Shown: one piece after another, positions 28,063 to 36,185 of the stretch
How positions within the stretch are numbered: the stretch's first letter is position 1
Layout of the letters: each line of letters begins with the position of its first letter
DNA from: Burkholderiales bacterium
GTDB lineage: Bacteria > Pseudomonadota > Gammaproteobacteria > Burkholderiales > SG8-41
Reading direction: 5' to 3'
Length of the DNA: 64,000 bases
Assembly (NCBI GenBank): GCA_022841375.1
Contig: JALHRQ010000009.1
Coordinates: 1 to 64,000, forward strand
Notes under the pieces: model-generated
The model's database searches: none
Told to the model about the DNA's origin: nothing
What the model saw: the letters and a program-made list of their open reading frames with translations, nothing else
Translations under genes and position numbers: made by a program

Positions 28063-29898
28063 TCAAGATGCTTTTTTCAATGGCACAACGCTGTGTGCGC
28101 TGATGTGTCTGGTGAGCTGGTCGACAATGAAACGTGCGGTGATCGGCGTGCCATCGAAGTGCAGCACCGAAATCAGCTGTGCGGGGTTGATCTTGGAATC
28201 GGTGACCAGCAGGGTTTTCAGCTGGGCGTCGCGGTTCTGCTCGATGACGAAGGTGCCCGAGTGCGCGGCGACAAAATCCTTGACCTGGTCGGCGAACGGG
28301 AAGCCGCGCACGCGCAACGCATTGATGTGAACGCCGTTTTCGGCGAGCACGTCCAGCGCTTCCTGCATCGCCGGGCTGGTTGAACCGTAATAGATCGCGC
28401 CGAAGCTCGCCGGTTTGGCGGCCTGGCGCAGCACCGGCTGGGGCAGCAGCGATTTCGCGGTTTCGAACTTGCGCATCAGCCGCTGCATATTATCGATGTA
28501 GTCAGGGCCGGCTTCGGAGTAGAGCGCGTAGCGGTTTTTTGTCGTGCCGCGGGTGAAATAGCCGCCCTTGGTCGGGTGGGTGCCGGGCAGCGTGCGGTAC
28601 GGAATACCGTCGCCGTCGACGTCAAGGTAACGGCCGAAATCAGCGCCGGCCTCGAGCTTCTCGTAGGTCATCAGCTTGCCGCGGTCATATTCCTTGCCGT
28701 CGTCCCATTTGAAGGGGCGGCACAGCCGCGTGTTCATGCCGATGTCGAGGTCGGTCATTACAAACACCGGCGTCTGCAGGCGTTCGGCGATGTCGAAGGA
28801 CTGCGCGGTCATTTCGAAACACTCAGTCGGATCTTCAGGGAACAGCAGCGGGTGTTTGGTGTCGCCGTGCGAAGCGTAGGCGCAGGCCAGCACATCGGAC
28901 TGCTGGGTGCGGGTCGGCATGCCGGTGGACGGGCCGCCGCGCTGCACGTCGACCAGCACCACGGGGATTTCCGCGAAATAAGCGAGGCCGATGAACTCGG
29001 TCATCAGCGAAATGCCGGGACCTGAAGTTGCGGTGAAGGAACGCGCGCCGTTCCAGCCGGCACCGATGGCGATGCCGATCGAAGCGAGTTCGTCTTCGCC
29101 CTGGATGATCGCGTATTTGTTTTTACCGGTCTCCGCATCGCCGCGCAATTTTTTGCAGAAGCCCATGAACGCTTCGGCCACCGATGACGACGGCGTGATC
29201 GGATACCAGGCGCAGACCGAAGCGCCACCGTAAACTGCACCCAGAGCCACGGCACTGTTGCCGTCGCTGAAAATCCGGTCGCCGACATTGTTTGCGGGCT
29301 TCAGGCGCAGGCCCAGCGGGCACGGCAGGTTTTTCAGTGCGTAATCGCGGCCAAGGTGCAGCGCCTTGACGTTGGACTGAAGCAGCGCTTCCTTGCCCTT
29401 GTATTGCTCCGAGAACAACTGTTCCAGGACCTTGGGGTCGATTTCGAGCAGGGCGGACAGCGCGCCGACGTAAATGATGTTCTTGAACAACTGGCGCTGG
29501 CGCGGATCGGTGTAGGTCGCGTTGCAGATTTCGGTCAGCGGCATGCCGATCAGCGTGATGTCATTGCGGAACTTGCTCTCGGGCAGCGGTTTGGAATTGT
29601 CATAGAACAGATAGCCGCCGGGACCGATTTCCTTGACGTCGTTGTCCCAGGTCTGCGGATTCATCGCCACCATCAGGTCGACACCACCGCGCCGGCCGAG
29701 ATAACCTTTTTCGGTGACGCGGACTTCATACCAGGTTGGCAGACCCTGGATGTTCGAGGGGAAGATGTTGCGCGGGCTCACCGGTACGCCCATGCGCAGG
29801 ATGGAACGCGCGAACAGTTCATTGGCCGAAGCGGAGCCCGAGCCGTTGACGTTGGCGAACTTGACGACAAAATCGTTGATGGCGCTGATTTGATTCAT
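28063..29898 (-). CDS. korA: 2-Oxoacid (2-oxoglutarate):acceptor oxidoreductase, fused gamma-alpha subunit
   Basis: 611 residues. The gamma domain (about 1-190, with GSGSASANELFARSILRMG and GYLGRRGGVDLMVAMNP) is fused to the alpha pyrimidine-binding domain (about 210-600, with GNSAVALGAVYGGASVCAWYPITPSS, EDELASIGIAIGAGWNGARSFTATSGPGISLM and VQRGGPSTGMPTRTQQSD). This gamma-alpha fusion is the KorA layout. The start is 13 nt after the upstream flavoprotein gene. The YPITPSS motif and GPSTGMPT loop mark 2-oxoacid oxidoreductases; 2-oxoglutarate is the likeliest substrate, not proven by sequence alone. Confidence 0.9.
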   Translation of the reverse strand: MNQISAINDFVVKFANVNGSGSASANELFARSILRMGVPVSPRNIFPSNIQGLPTWYEVRVTEKGYLGRRGGVDLMVAMNPQTWDNDVKEIGPGGYLFYDNSKPLPESKFRNDITLIGMPLTEICNATYTDPRQRQLFKNIIYVGALSALLEIDPKVLEQLFSEQYKGKEALLQSNVKALHLGRDYALKNLPCPLGLRLKPANNVGDRIFSDGNSAVALGAVYGGASVCAWYPITPSSSVAEAFMGFCKKLRGDAETGKNKYAIIQGEDELASIGIAIGAGWNGARSFTATSGPGISLMTEFIGLAYFAEIPVVLVDVQRGGPSTGMPTRTQQSDVLACAYASHGDTKHPLLFPEDPTECFEMTAQSFDIAERLQTPVFVMTDLDIGMNTRLCRPFKWDDGKEYDRGKLMTYEKLEAGADFGRYLDVDGDGIPYRTLPGTHPTKGGYFTRGTTKNRYALYSEAGPDYIDNMQRLMRKFETAKSLLPQPVLRQAAKPASFGAIYYGSTSPAMQEALDVLAENGVHINALRVRGFPFADQVKDFVAAHSGTFVIEQNRDAQLKTLLVTDSKINPAQLISVLHFDGTPITARFIVDQLTRHISAHSVVPLKKAS

Positions 29899-29911
29899 GA
29901 CGGGTCCGTGA

Positions 29912-31798
29912 TCAGGCAGCTTTGCGTTGGGGTTTGCGGCATCCGGGGCCGGCGTGGGTCATTTGAACGAGGTATTTCTGCATGTCCCAGGCGCCAGTCG
30001 GGCAGCGCTCGGCGCACAGGCCGCAGTGCAGGCAGACGTCTTCGTCCTTGGCCATGATGCGGCCGGTCATGCGCAGCGGTTCCGACGCGTAGATATCCTG
30101 GTCTGCATGCAGTGACGGCGCAGTCAGCCGCTTGCGGACGTCTGCCTCTTCGCCGTTTGGCGTGAAGGTGATGCAGTCCATCGGGCAGATGTCGACACAG
30201 GCGTCGCATTCAATGCATAGCCGCGGCGCGAACACCGTCTGCACGTCGCAATTCAGGCAGCGCTGGGCTTCGGCGAGGCCGGCCTTGGCATCAAAACCGA
30301 GTTCAACCTCGACCTTGATGTTTTTCAGTGTCAGCTTCTGGTCCTGCCAGGGCACCTTGTGGCGCAGCGAAGCAGACACGTCGTTGTCGTAGCTCCACTC
30401 GTGGATGCCCATTTTCTGCGACACCACGGCGACTGCCGGCAGCGGGCGGTCCTGCAGATCTTCGTTGTTCATCATCTTGTCGATCGACACCGCGACTTCG
30501 TGGCCGTGAGCAACCGCCCAGATGATGTTCTTCGGGCCGAAAGCCGCATCGCCGCCGAAAAACACTTTCGGATGGGTTGACTGGAATGTGATCTTGTCGA
30601 CCACCGGCATGTTCCATTTGTCGAATTCGAGACCGGCATCGCGCTCGATCCAGGGGAAGGCGTTTTCCTGGCCGATCGCCACCAGCACGTCGTCGCATTC
30701 AACAAACTGTTCCGGTTCGCCGGTGGGCACCAGGTTGCGGCGGCCCTTGGCGTCGTATTCGGCTTTGACCTTCTCGAAAGTCATGCCGGTGAGTTTGCCG
30801 TCCTTGACGGTGCACGACTTCGGCACCATGAAATTGAGAATGGGGATGCCTTCTTCGATGGCGTCCTCCTTTTCCCACGGGCTGGCTTTCATTTCCTCGT
30901 ATCCGGAGCGGACGATAACCTTGACGTCTTCGCCGCCGAGGCGTTTCGCCGAACGGCAGCAGTCCATTGCGGTGTTGCCGCCGCCGAGCACGATGACCTT
31001 CTTGCCGATCTTGTCGATGTGACCGAAGGAGACGCTGGCCAGCCAGTCGATACCGAGGTGAACGTTTTTTACTGCTTCCGCACGGCCGGGTACATCAAGG
31101 TCGCGGCCGCGCGGCGCACCGGTGCCGACAAATACCGCGTCGTAACCTTCGGCGATGATTTTTTTCAGGCTGTCCACGCGCTGACCGGTGCGCATGGTGA
31201 TGTTGCCGATGCCGGTGATGTAGCCGACTTCCTCATCGATGACCGCTTCCGGCAGACGGAAACGCGGCACCTGTGAGCGCATGAAGCCGCCGGCTTTCGG
31301 ATCGGATTCGTAAATCGTGATGTCGTAGCCCAGCGGTGCGAGGTCGCGCGCGACGGTCAGTGAAGCGGGGCCGCCGCCAATGCAGGCAATGCGTTTGCCG
31401 TTTTTCTGCTTCGGCGCTTTCGGCATGCGTGCCGCGACATCATCCTTGTTGTCGGCGGCGACGCGTTTGAGCCGGCAGATCGCCACCGGTTCGGCCTTCG
31501 GTCCGTCTTCATGCGCGGTCGGTTTGCGCATCTCGACGTTGCCTTCTTCGACACGACCGCGGCGGCACGCGGGTTCGCAGGGACGGTCGCAGGTGCGGCC
31601 GAGAATGCCGGGGAACACATTAGATTTCCAGTTGACCATGTAGGCATCGTCGTAACGGCCTGCGGCGATCAAACGGATGTATTCAGGGACGGGGGTGTGG
31701 GCCGGACAAGCCCACTGACAATCGACAACTTTGTGGAAGTAATCGGGGTTCGAGATATCAGTCGGCTTCAAAAAAGGCTCCTGCTGCAGTAGCGCCAC
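29912..31798 (-). CDS. GltD-like FAD/NAD(P) oxidoreductase with ferredoxin domains (third subunit of the kor enzyme)
   Basis: 628 residues. The N-terminal Fe-S region has CQWACPAHTPVPEYIRLIAAG and GRTCDRPCEPACRRG. The FAD domain has GGGPASLTVARDLAPLGYD, and the NAD(P) domain has VLGGGNTAMDCCRSAKRLGG. Two C-terminal [4Fe-4S] sets follow: CIECDACVDICPMDC and CLHCGLCAERCP. This is the layout of the electron-transfer subunit of 2-oxoglutarate:NADP+ oxidoreductases known from denitrifying Azoarcus/Thauera. It is the first gene of the operon, with a GTG start. It probably shuttles electrons between the cluster of KorAB and NAD(P). Confidence 0.85.
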   Translation of the reverse strand: MALLQQEPFLKPTDISNPDYFHKVVDCQWACPAHTPVPEYIRLIAAGRYDDAYMVNWKSNVFPGILGRTCDRPCEPACRRGRVEEGNVEMRKPTAHEDGPKAEPVAICRLKRVAADNKDDVAARMPKAPKQKNGKRIACIGGGPASLTVARDLAPLGYDITIYESDPKAGGFMRSQVPRFRLPEAVIDEEVGYITGIGNITMRTGQRVDSLKKIIAEGYDAVFVGTGAPRGRDLDVPGRAEAVKNVHLGIDWLASVSFGHIDKIGKKVIVLGGGNTAMDCCRSAKRLGGEDVKVIVRSGYEEMKASPWEKEDAIEEGIPILNFMVPKSCTVKDGKLTGMTFEKVKAEYDAKGRRNLVPTGEPEQFVECDDVLVAIGQENAFPWIERDAGLEFDKWNMPVVDKITFQSTHPKVFFGGDAAFGPKNIIWAVAHGHEVAVSIDKMMNNEDLQDRPLPAVAVVSQKMGIHEWSYDNDVSASLRHKVPWQDQKLTLKNIKVEVELGFDAKAGLAEAQRCLNCDVQTVFAPRLCIECDACVDICPMDCITFTPNGEEADVRKRLTAPSLHADQDIYASEPLRMTGRIMAKDEDVCLHCGLCAERCPTGAWDMQKYLVQMTHAGPGCRKPQRKAA

Positions 31799-31903
31799 AA
31801 TTCTTTGTTTTTATTCGCCTATTTGGACCTTTGGGGGGCGTACCCAAAAGTGCCGAAATACTACTCTGTTGGCGGAGGAAAAAAAAGCGAAAAACGCCTT
31901 GGT

Positions 31904-31917
31904 TTGTTGCAGATCAA
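31904..31917. promoter_or_regulatory. FNR/Anr-like box upstream of the kor operon
   Basis: TTGTTGCAGATCAA differs from the palindromic FNR/Anr consensus TTGATnnnnATCAA at one position. It is centred about 112 nt upstream of the first gene of the operon on the minus strand, within a gene-free stretch of about 200 nt. Oxygen control of an oxygen-sensitive enzyme would fit. The site is a prediction only. Confidence 0.4.
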
Positions 31918-31995
31918 TACCCCTGCGCTTGTCCCGGGAAGCCGGCCTGTTCCGGGGCTGGAAACGGCCACCCTGAACGGGCGGCCGTGAGAGGC

Positions 31996-33225
31996 TCAGG
32001 ATTCAGCCGTTTTGCCGTCAATCACGCGCAACGCAGGGCGTTGCGCCGGCGCCCGCAGCTCATGTTTGTCGGCGAACAGCAGGCACTGCGGCCCGATCTC
32101 TTCAATCGTATTGCAGCCCAGCAGTGCCATGTTGCGGTGAATTTCGTCGCGATAGATCTGCAGCGCCCGCGCCGCACCGGCTTCACCGCCAGCGGCCACG
32201 CCGTACAGTGTCGAGCGACCGACCATCACCGCGTTGGCGCCCAGCGCCAGCGCTTTGACCACATCGCTGCCGCGGCGAATGCCGCTATCCATGAAAATGG
32301 TCGCGCGTTTGCCCACGGCGTCGACGATTTCCGGCAGTACTTCGATCGGTGAGGCAATGCCGTCAAGGTTGCGGCCGCCGTGGTTGGAGACGTCGATGCC
32401 GTCTGCGCCGTGGTCGACTGCGGTGATCGCATCCTGCGGGTCGAGAATGCCTTTGACGATCAGTTTTCCCGGCCAGATCTTGCGCAAAGCATCGAGATCG
32501 GCCCAGCTGATCGAGTCGGTGCGCAGGCTCGAGCGGCCGACCGGACCCCTGGTCATCTTGGCCTTGGCTGCAGCGGGATAGTTGGCATACATCGGCATGC
32601 CGGTGGTGAGCAGGTAGCGTGCCATCACGCCCATCAGCCAGCGCGGGTGGGTGGCCATGTCCCACATGTTCTTCAGGCCGAAGCTGAACGGGATGGTGAA
32701 ACCGTTGCGCTGGTTGTATTCGCGATTGCCCGACGACACGCCGTCGACAGTGACGATGAGTGTTTTGTAACCTGCTGCTTTGGCTCGGTTGACCAGTTCG
32801 TGCGACATCGAGCGGTCCGGCCACAGGTAAAGCTGGAACCACAGGTCGCCACCGGCTTCGTCGGCAACGCGTTCCATTGCGGTGATCGATCCGGTGGCCA
32901 GGGTGAACGGGATACCGGCGGCGCGCGCCGCACGCGCCAGCGCGATCTCGCCTTCATGCCACAGCAGCCCGGCGACCCCGGTGGGGGCGATCACCAGCGG
33001 CATTTTGTATTTGACGCCGAACAGCGTGGTGTCCTGGGTACGTTTGGACACGTCGACAAAGGTGCGGGTGCGGAAGCGGATGCGGTCGAACACTTCGCGG
33101 TTGTTGCGCAGGGATACTTCATCCTCGGTGCCGCGATCGACGAATTCGAAAAACCCTTTGGGCACGCGCTTGAGCGCGATATCGCGCAAGTCGAATATGT
33201 TGTAGGCCTTCAGGTCGTCGCTCAT
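31996..33225 (-). CDS. FMN-dependent alpha-hydroxy-acid oxidase/dehydrogenase
   Basis: 409 residues, an LldD/glycolate-oxidase-type barrel. FMN-contacting APTGVAGLLWHEGEIALARAA and catalytic SNHGGRNLDGIASPIEVLPEI (His as base) are present, with LIVKGIL and IFMDSGIRRGSDVVKALALGANAVMVGR at the flavin-phosphate site. It oxidises an L-2-hydroxy acid to the 2-oxo acid; lactate, mandelate and glycolate are all possible. The start is 19 nt after the stop of the UGSC-partner gene, so it is the last gene of the TctC-UGSC operon. The oxo acid it makes could feed 2-oxoacid oxidoreductases, but this is speculative. Confidence 0.88.
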   Translation of the reverse strand: MSDDLKAYNIFDLRDIALKRVPKGFFEFVDRGTEDEVSLRNNREVFDRIRFRTRTFVDVSKRTQDTTLFGVKYKMPLVIAPTGVAGLLWHEGEIALARAARAAGIPFTLATGSITAMERVADEAGGDLWFQLYLWPDRSMSHELVNRAKAAGYKTLIVTVDGVSSGNREYNQRNGFTIPFSFGLKNMWDMATHPRWLMGVMARYLLTTGMPMYANYPAAAKAKMTRGPVGRSSLRTDSISWADLDALRKIWPGKLIVKGILDPQDAITAVDHGADGIDVSNHGGRNLDGIASPIEVLPEIVDAVGKRATIFMDSGIRRGSDVVKALALGANAVMVGRSTLYGVAAGGEAGAARALQIYRDEIHRNMALLGCNTIEEIGPQCLLFADKHELRAPAQRPALRVIDGKTAES

Positions 33226-33244
33226 GGGTATTGCTCCTGGATGA

Positions 33245-34360
33245 TCAGTTGCGTTTGAAGTCGTGGAGGGATTTTGCCAGAGTACCGTCCGCCCGTTTCA
33301 GCACGCGCGTCGCGGCCCGGGTATTGCCGAACGTCGGCACGTATTGCGAATGTTTGCCGGCGCCGCCAGTGACAATGATCAGCAGGTCTTCCGGTTTGGC
33401 GCACATGCGCACCGGCGTGTCCAGCGCTGCGTCGGCATACTGGGCGGCCAGTTTGCGGCGGAAGCGCCGTTCGATGGTCTCCCTGGAAAAACGCGACAGC
33501 GGCAGGGTGGCATGCTTGAACAGCCATTGGCGCACATCGGCCTTGCTCATGCCGTCGTTGGCCACCGTGGCGGCGTGTTCGGGACCGAAAGCGAGCAGCG
33601 GCTGGCCGGCGTAGTAGGGGTTGTTGGAACCGGTGATGGTCATGGTGCCGGCGACCATGGTCAGTATGCCTTCGGCGTTGAGGCTTTCATGATCGTTGAC
33701 GTTGTGCGGACTTTCCGCCGCAATCACCGTGACTGCGCTGGATTCACGCGGAAAACCCAGCTCGACGTGCAGCGGATCCCAGGGGCTCTGCTCTTCGTTT
33801 TCGGCGACGCAGAAGGTGAACTTCGCCGGGGTGCCGGTGGTGGCCATGTCGCCGGTGCCGGGAATCGCTGCGCCGATGTTGACCAGCGCCAGGCGCACCG
33901 CGCGGCCGATCACGGCGTTGGCGCGGAAGTAGTTGCCCATTGCGTTCTGCCCGGCATTGATGCCCGCTTCTTTGGCCGCAGGGCCATTGAAGATCAGCAT
34001 GGGCGTGCAGGGATGCGTCGTCGCCTGCGTGCCGTAAAGGTTGTACTGCTCGTCGGCCAGTGCTTCCAGCGCCAGCAACACCAGCGGGAAATATTCGGGT
34101 TTGCAGCCAGCCATCACCGCGTTGGCGGCAATACGGATCGGCGTCGCTGCGCCGAAACGCGGCGGGATGTTCAGCACCGGCTTGTCAAGGTCGCGGTCGC
34201 AGTACGCGAGCATGCGTTCGACGCGCTCGGCGGTGGGCGGGATCACCGGCAGGCCGTCGCTCCAGCCCTTGCTGCACATCAGTTCAAAGACGGCTTCGGG
34301 ATCGTCGTCGCAGGCGATCAGCGCACCGGGTGTCTGCAGCATTGTAGTGAGCTTGCTCAT
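33245..34360 (-). CDS. Conserved partner of the UGSC selenoprotein, function unknown
   Basis: 371 residues, no membrane segment or signal peptide. I recognise a conserved family but know no activity for it. Typical stretches are SKGWSDGLPVIPPTAERVERML, PRFGAATPIRIAANAVMAGCKPEYFPLVLLALEAL, ATTHPCTPMLIFNGPAA and ITGSNNPYYAGQPLLAFGPEHA. Conserved-looking cysteines lie in AGCKPEYF and THPCTPM. Its ATG overlaps the TGA of the upstream selenoprotein (ATGA), so translation is coupled and the two proteins probably work together, perhaps in thiol/selenol chemistry. A role as an enzyme subunit is an inference. Confidence 0.7.
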   Translation of the reverse strand: MSKLTTMLQTPGALIACDDDPEAVFELMCSKGWSDGLPVIPPTAERVERMLAYCDRDLDKPVLNIPPRFGAATPIRIAANAVMAGCKPEYFPLVLLALEALADEQYNLYGTQATTHPCTPMLIFNGPAAKEAGINAGQNAMGNYFRANAVIGRAVRLALVNIGAAIPGTGDMATTGTPAKFTFCVAENEEQSPWDPLHVELGFPRESSAVTVIAAESPHNVNDHESLNAEGILTMVAGTMTITGSNNPYYAGQPLLAFGPEHAATVANDGMSKADVRQWLFKHATLPLSRFSRETIERRFRRKLAAQYADAALDTPVRMCAKPEDLLIIVTGGAGKHSQYVPTFGNTRAATRVLKRADGTLAKSLHDFKRN

Positions 34361-34902
34361 GCCTGCTTTTCCTTGATCGCCTTGATTGCACGGATCAGTT
34401 GCGGCAGTGCCACGTCAGCGCGCTCGCGTACTTTGTCCATGCTTAACCCGCCCAGCGGGTGTTTGATTTCCAGCAGCGGCAGGTCGGGCACGCCAAACAC
34501 CTTGGCCTGTGCGTTGCCCAGTTTCATGAAGGTATCGGAACAGATCACGGCAGTGATCAGCCCGCGTTTTCTCAGTTGCGCCATGTCGTGGACACTCCAC
34601 GACGTGCATGACCCTCAATCGGCCATGGCACTGACAACGAGGTCGGCCTCCTTTGCCAGTTGATCGAGGATGGCGTCGGTTGCGGGGCGGCTGGAAGCGG
34701 CTTTGCGCGTCATCACCACCGAATCCACCTTGAACTCCTTTTTCACGCCTTCGATGATCATGTTCAGCAGGTGATCGGCATTGCCCTTGGTGTTATCGAG
34801 GATGCCGAGGCGGATGCCGGTCTCGCCAAGCTGGCGGTTGGCATCGAGTTGCGCGACGTTTTCGATCGGCGCATCGGGTACTACGAGAAATATCTGTCCC
34901 AT
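34357..34902 (-). CDS. UGSC-family selenoprotein with in-frame UGA (Sec)
   Basis: Read through one UGA at 34615-34617, this is a single 181-residue protein with selenocysteine at residue 96 in the motif D-U-G-S-C-T-S-W-S-V-H-D, the UGSC family signature. Upstream are LGILDNTKGNADHLL and LAKEADLVVSAMAD; downstream are RGLITAVICSDTFMKLGNAQAKVFGVPDLPLLEIKHPLGGLS. Both halves are in the same frame and match the family on either side. A strong AGGAG lies 6 nt before ATG 34902. A SECIS-like hairpin begins 11 nt after the UGA. Redox chemistry at the U-x-x-C motif is likely; the substrate is unknown. The selenocysteine machinery genes (selA-D) are not in this window. Confidence 0.9.
34585..34603 (-). 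promoter_or_regulatory. Bacterial SECIS-like hairpin for Sec insertion
   Basis: On the minus strand GTCGTGG-AGTGT-CCACGAC forms a perfect 7-bp stem with a 5-nt loop. The stem starts 11 nt after the UGA and the loop starts 18 nt after it, within the 16-37 nt window of bacterial SECIS models. A G occurs in the first two loop positions (AG), as those models require. E. coli fdhF has the same 11-nt spacing. The codons here also encode conserved SWSVHD, so the element overlaps coding constraint. Confidence 0.8.
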
Positions 34903-34953
34903 CTGTTTCTCCTGGTCATCCTTGTTGTCGCGGGAGACATCCCGCATTCGGAC

Positions 34954-35913
34954 TTAATTGACTTTGATGCCAGCAGCCTTGAACACCGGTGGCCATTTTT
35001 GCAGTTCTTTTTTGACGAATTCGGTGAATGGGTCAGGGCCCAGCGCAACCGGATCGAAGCCGCTGGCTTCCATCTGTGCGTTGACATCCGGCAGTTTGCT
35101 GATACGCGCCATTTCGGCGTGCAACCGATCAACGATGGGGCGCGGCGTTTTGCCGGGCGCCAGAACGCCGTAAAAACCTTCCACGGCATAACCGGGCAAT
35201 CCGGCTTCGGCCACCGTCGGTACATCAGGCAAAGCTTTGACGCGGGCTTCCGAACCCACGGCAATCGCCCGCAGCCGCCCGGATTTCAGGAACGGGATCG
35301 CCGCACCCGGCGCAGTCATCAGCATGTGCACCTGACCGCTGACCACCGCTGCGGTCGAATCGCCCGCGCCCTTGTATGGCACATGAACCATCTGGATGCC
35401 CGCCATGTGTTTGAGCAGTTCAATCGACAGATGGCCGCCGGTGCCGGCGCCCGATGAAGCGTAATTCAGATCACCGGGGCGCGACTTGGCCAGCGTGATC
35501 AGCTGCTTCACGGTTTTCACCGGCAGCGAAGGATGCACGACCAGCACGTTGGGCGAGTAGGCGAGCAGCGTGATGCGCGCAAAATCATTCAGCGTGTCGT
35601 ATGGCAGCGTTGCGTACAGGCTTGGATTAAGCGCGTAACCGGTGGCGACGATCAGCAGCGTGTATCCGTCGGGCGGCGCCTTGGCGACGATTTCCGAACC
35701 GACGATGCCGGCTGCGCCCGGACGCAGATCAACGATGACCTGCTGTCCCCAGTTCTGCGTCATCTTGGCGCCGAACAGGCGGGCGAGCTGATCATTGCCG
35801 CCGCCCGCGGAAGAGGGCACAACCCAGCGGATGGGTTTGGCCGGAAAGGTTTGCGCAAACGAGGTCGATGCGGCAAGAGCCAGCGCCACGGCGATGGTCA
35901 GAACTGACTTCAA
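34954..35913 (-). CDS. TctC/Bug-family periplasmic substrate-binding protein
   Basis: 319 residues. A signal peptide (MKSVLTIAVALALAASTSFA) is followed by the Bug fold: PAKPIRWVVPSSAGGGNDQLAR, LRPGAAGIVGSEIVAKAPPDGYTLL, SSGAGTGGHLSIELLKHMAG and the pocket motif YKGAGDSTAAVVSGQV. These receptors bind carboxylates for tripartite tricarboxylate transporters, but no tctA/tctB genes are present, so it is an orphan receptor as is usual in Burkholderiales. First gene of the operon, 51 nt ahead of the UGSC gene. The cargo could be the acid the downstream enzymes act on. Confidence 0.9.
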   Translation of the reverse strand: MKSVLTIAVALALAASTSFAQTFPAKPIRWVVPSSAGGGNDQLARLFGAKMTQNWGQQVIVDLRPGAAGIVGSEIVAKAPPDGYTLLIVATGYALNPSLYATLPYDTLNDFARITLLAYSPNVLVVHPSLPVKTVKQLITLAKSRPGDLNYASSGAGTGGHLSIELLKHMAGIQMVHVPYKGAGDSTAAVVSGQVHMLMTAPGAAIPFLKSGRLRAIAVGSEARVKALPDVPTVAEAGLPGYAVEGFYGVLAPGKTPRPIVDRLHAEMARISKLPDVNAQMEASGFDPVALGPDPFTEFVKKELQKWPPVFKAAGIKVN

Positions 35914-36071
35914 TGGATTTCCTTAATGTGGACGCACGACGCAGTGGAATACGCGATGCTAACGCCACAGCAGAGGGGCGGCAACAGCGAATCGACAGTG
36001 CTGCGCTTGCATCTGCCGCTGTCCACGATGTGTCAAATCTCAGGGGTTTAACCAGTCCGCAAACGCAGGGG

Positions 36072-36164
36072 CTAGCGAGGCATGAGGATATAGACCATCA
36101 GCCAGACGATGATGCCGGCGACCAGAAAAGGGAAGGTAACGATGTCGTCGGAATTGACGGCCAT
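36072..36164 (-). CDS. Putative 30-residue single-helix membrane protein
   Basis: A short frame from ATG 36164 begins MAVNSDDIVTFPFL and continues as one hydrophobic helix ending YILMPR. It lies 21 nt after the lpdA stop on the same strand. The ribosome site is weak (GGGA). Nothing overlaps it on the other strand. I know no family for it. The composition (one helix, charged ends) fits a small membrane protein, but so short a frame could be chance. Confidence 0.35.
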   Translation of the reverse strand: MAVNSDDIVTFPFLVAGIIVWLMVYILMPR

Positions 36165-36185
36165 GTCCCGGTGCTGACCGGGCGT

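Noticed and set aside
34615-34617. Reading the UGA as a real stop, giving two small genes or a pseudogene
   Set aside because: Both halves are in one frame, match the same family on either side, and the UGSC motif plus a SECIS-like hairpin sit exactly at the junction.
33263-34663. 466-codon plus-strand frame opposite the UGSC-partner gene
   Set aside because: Overlaps three coupled minus-strand genes, and its composition is that of an antisense shadow.
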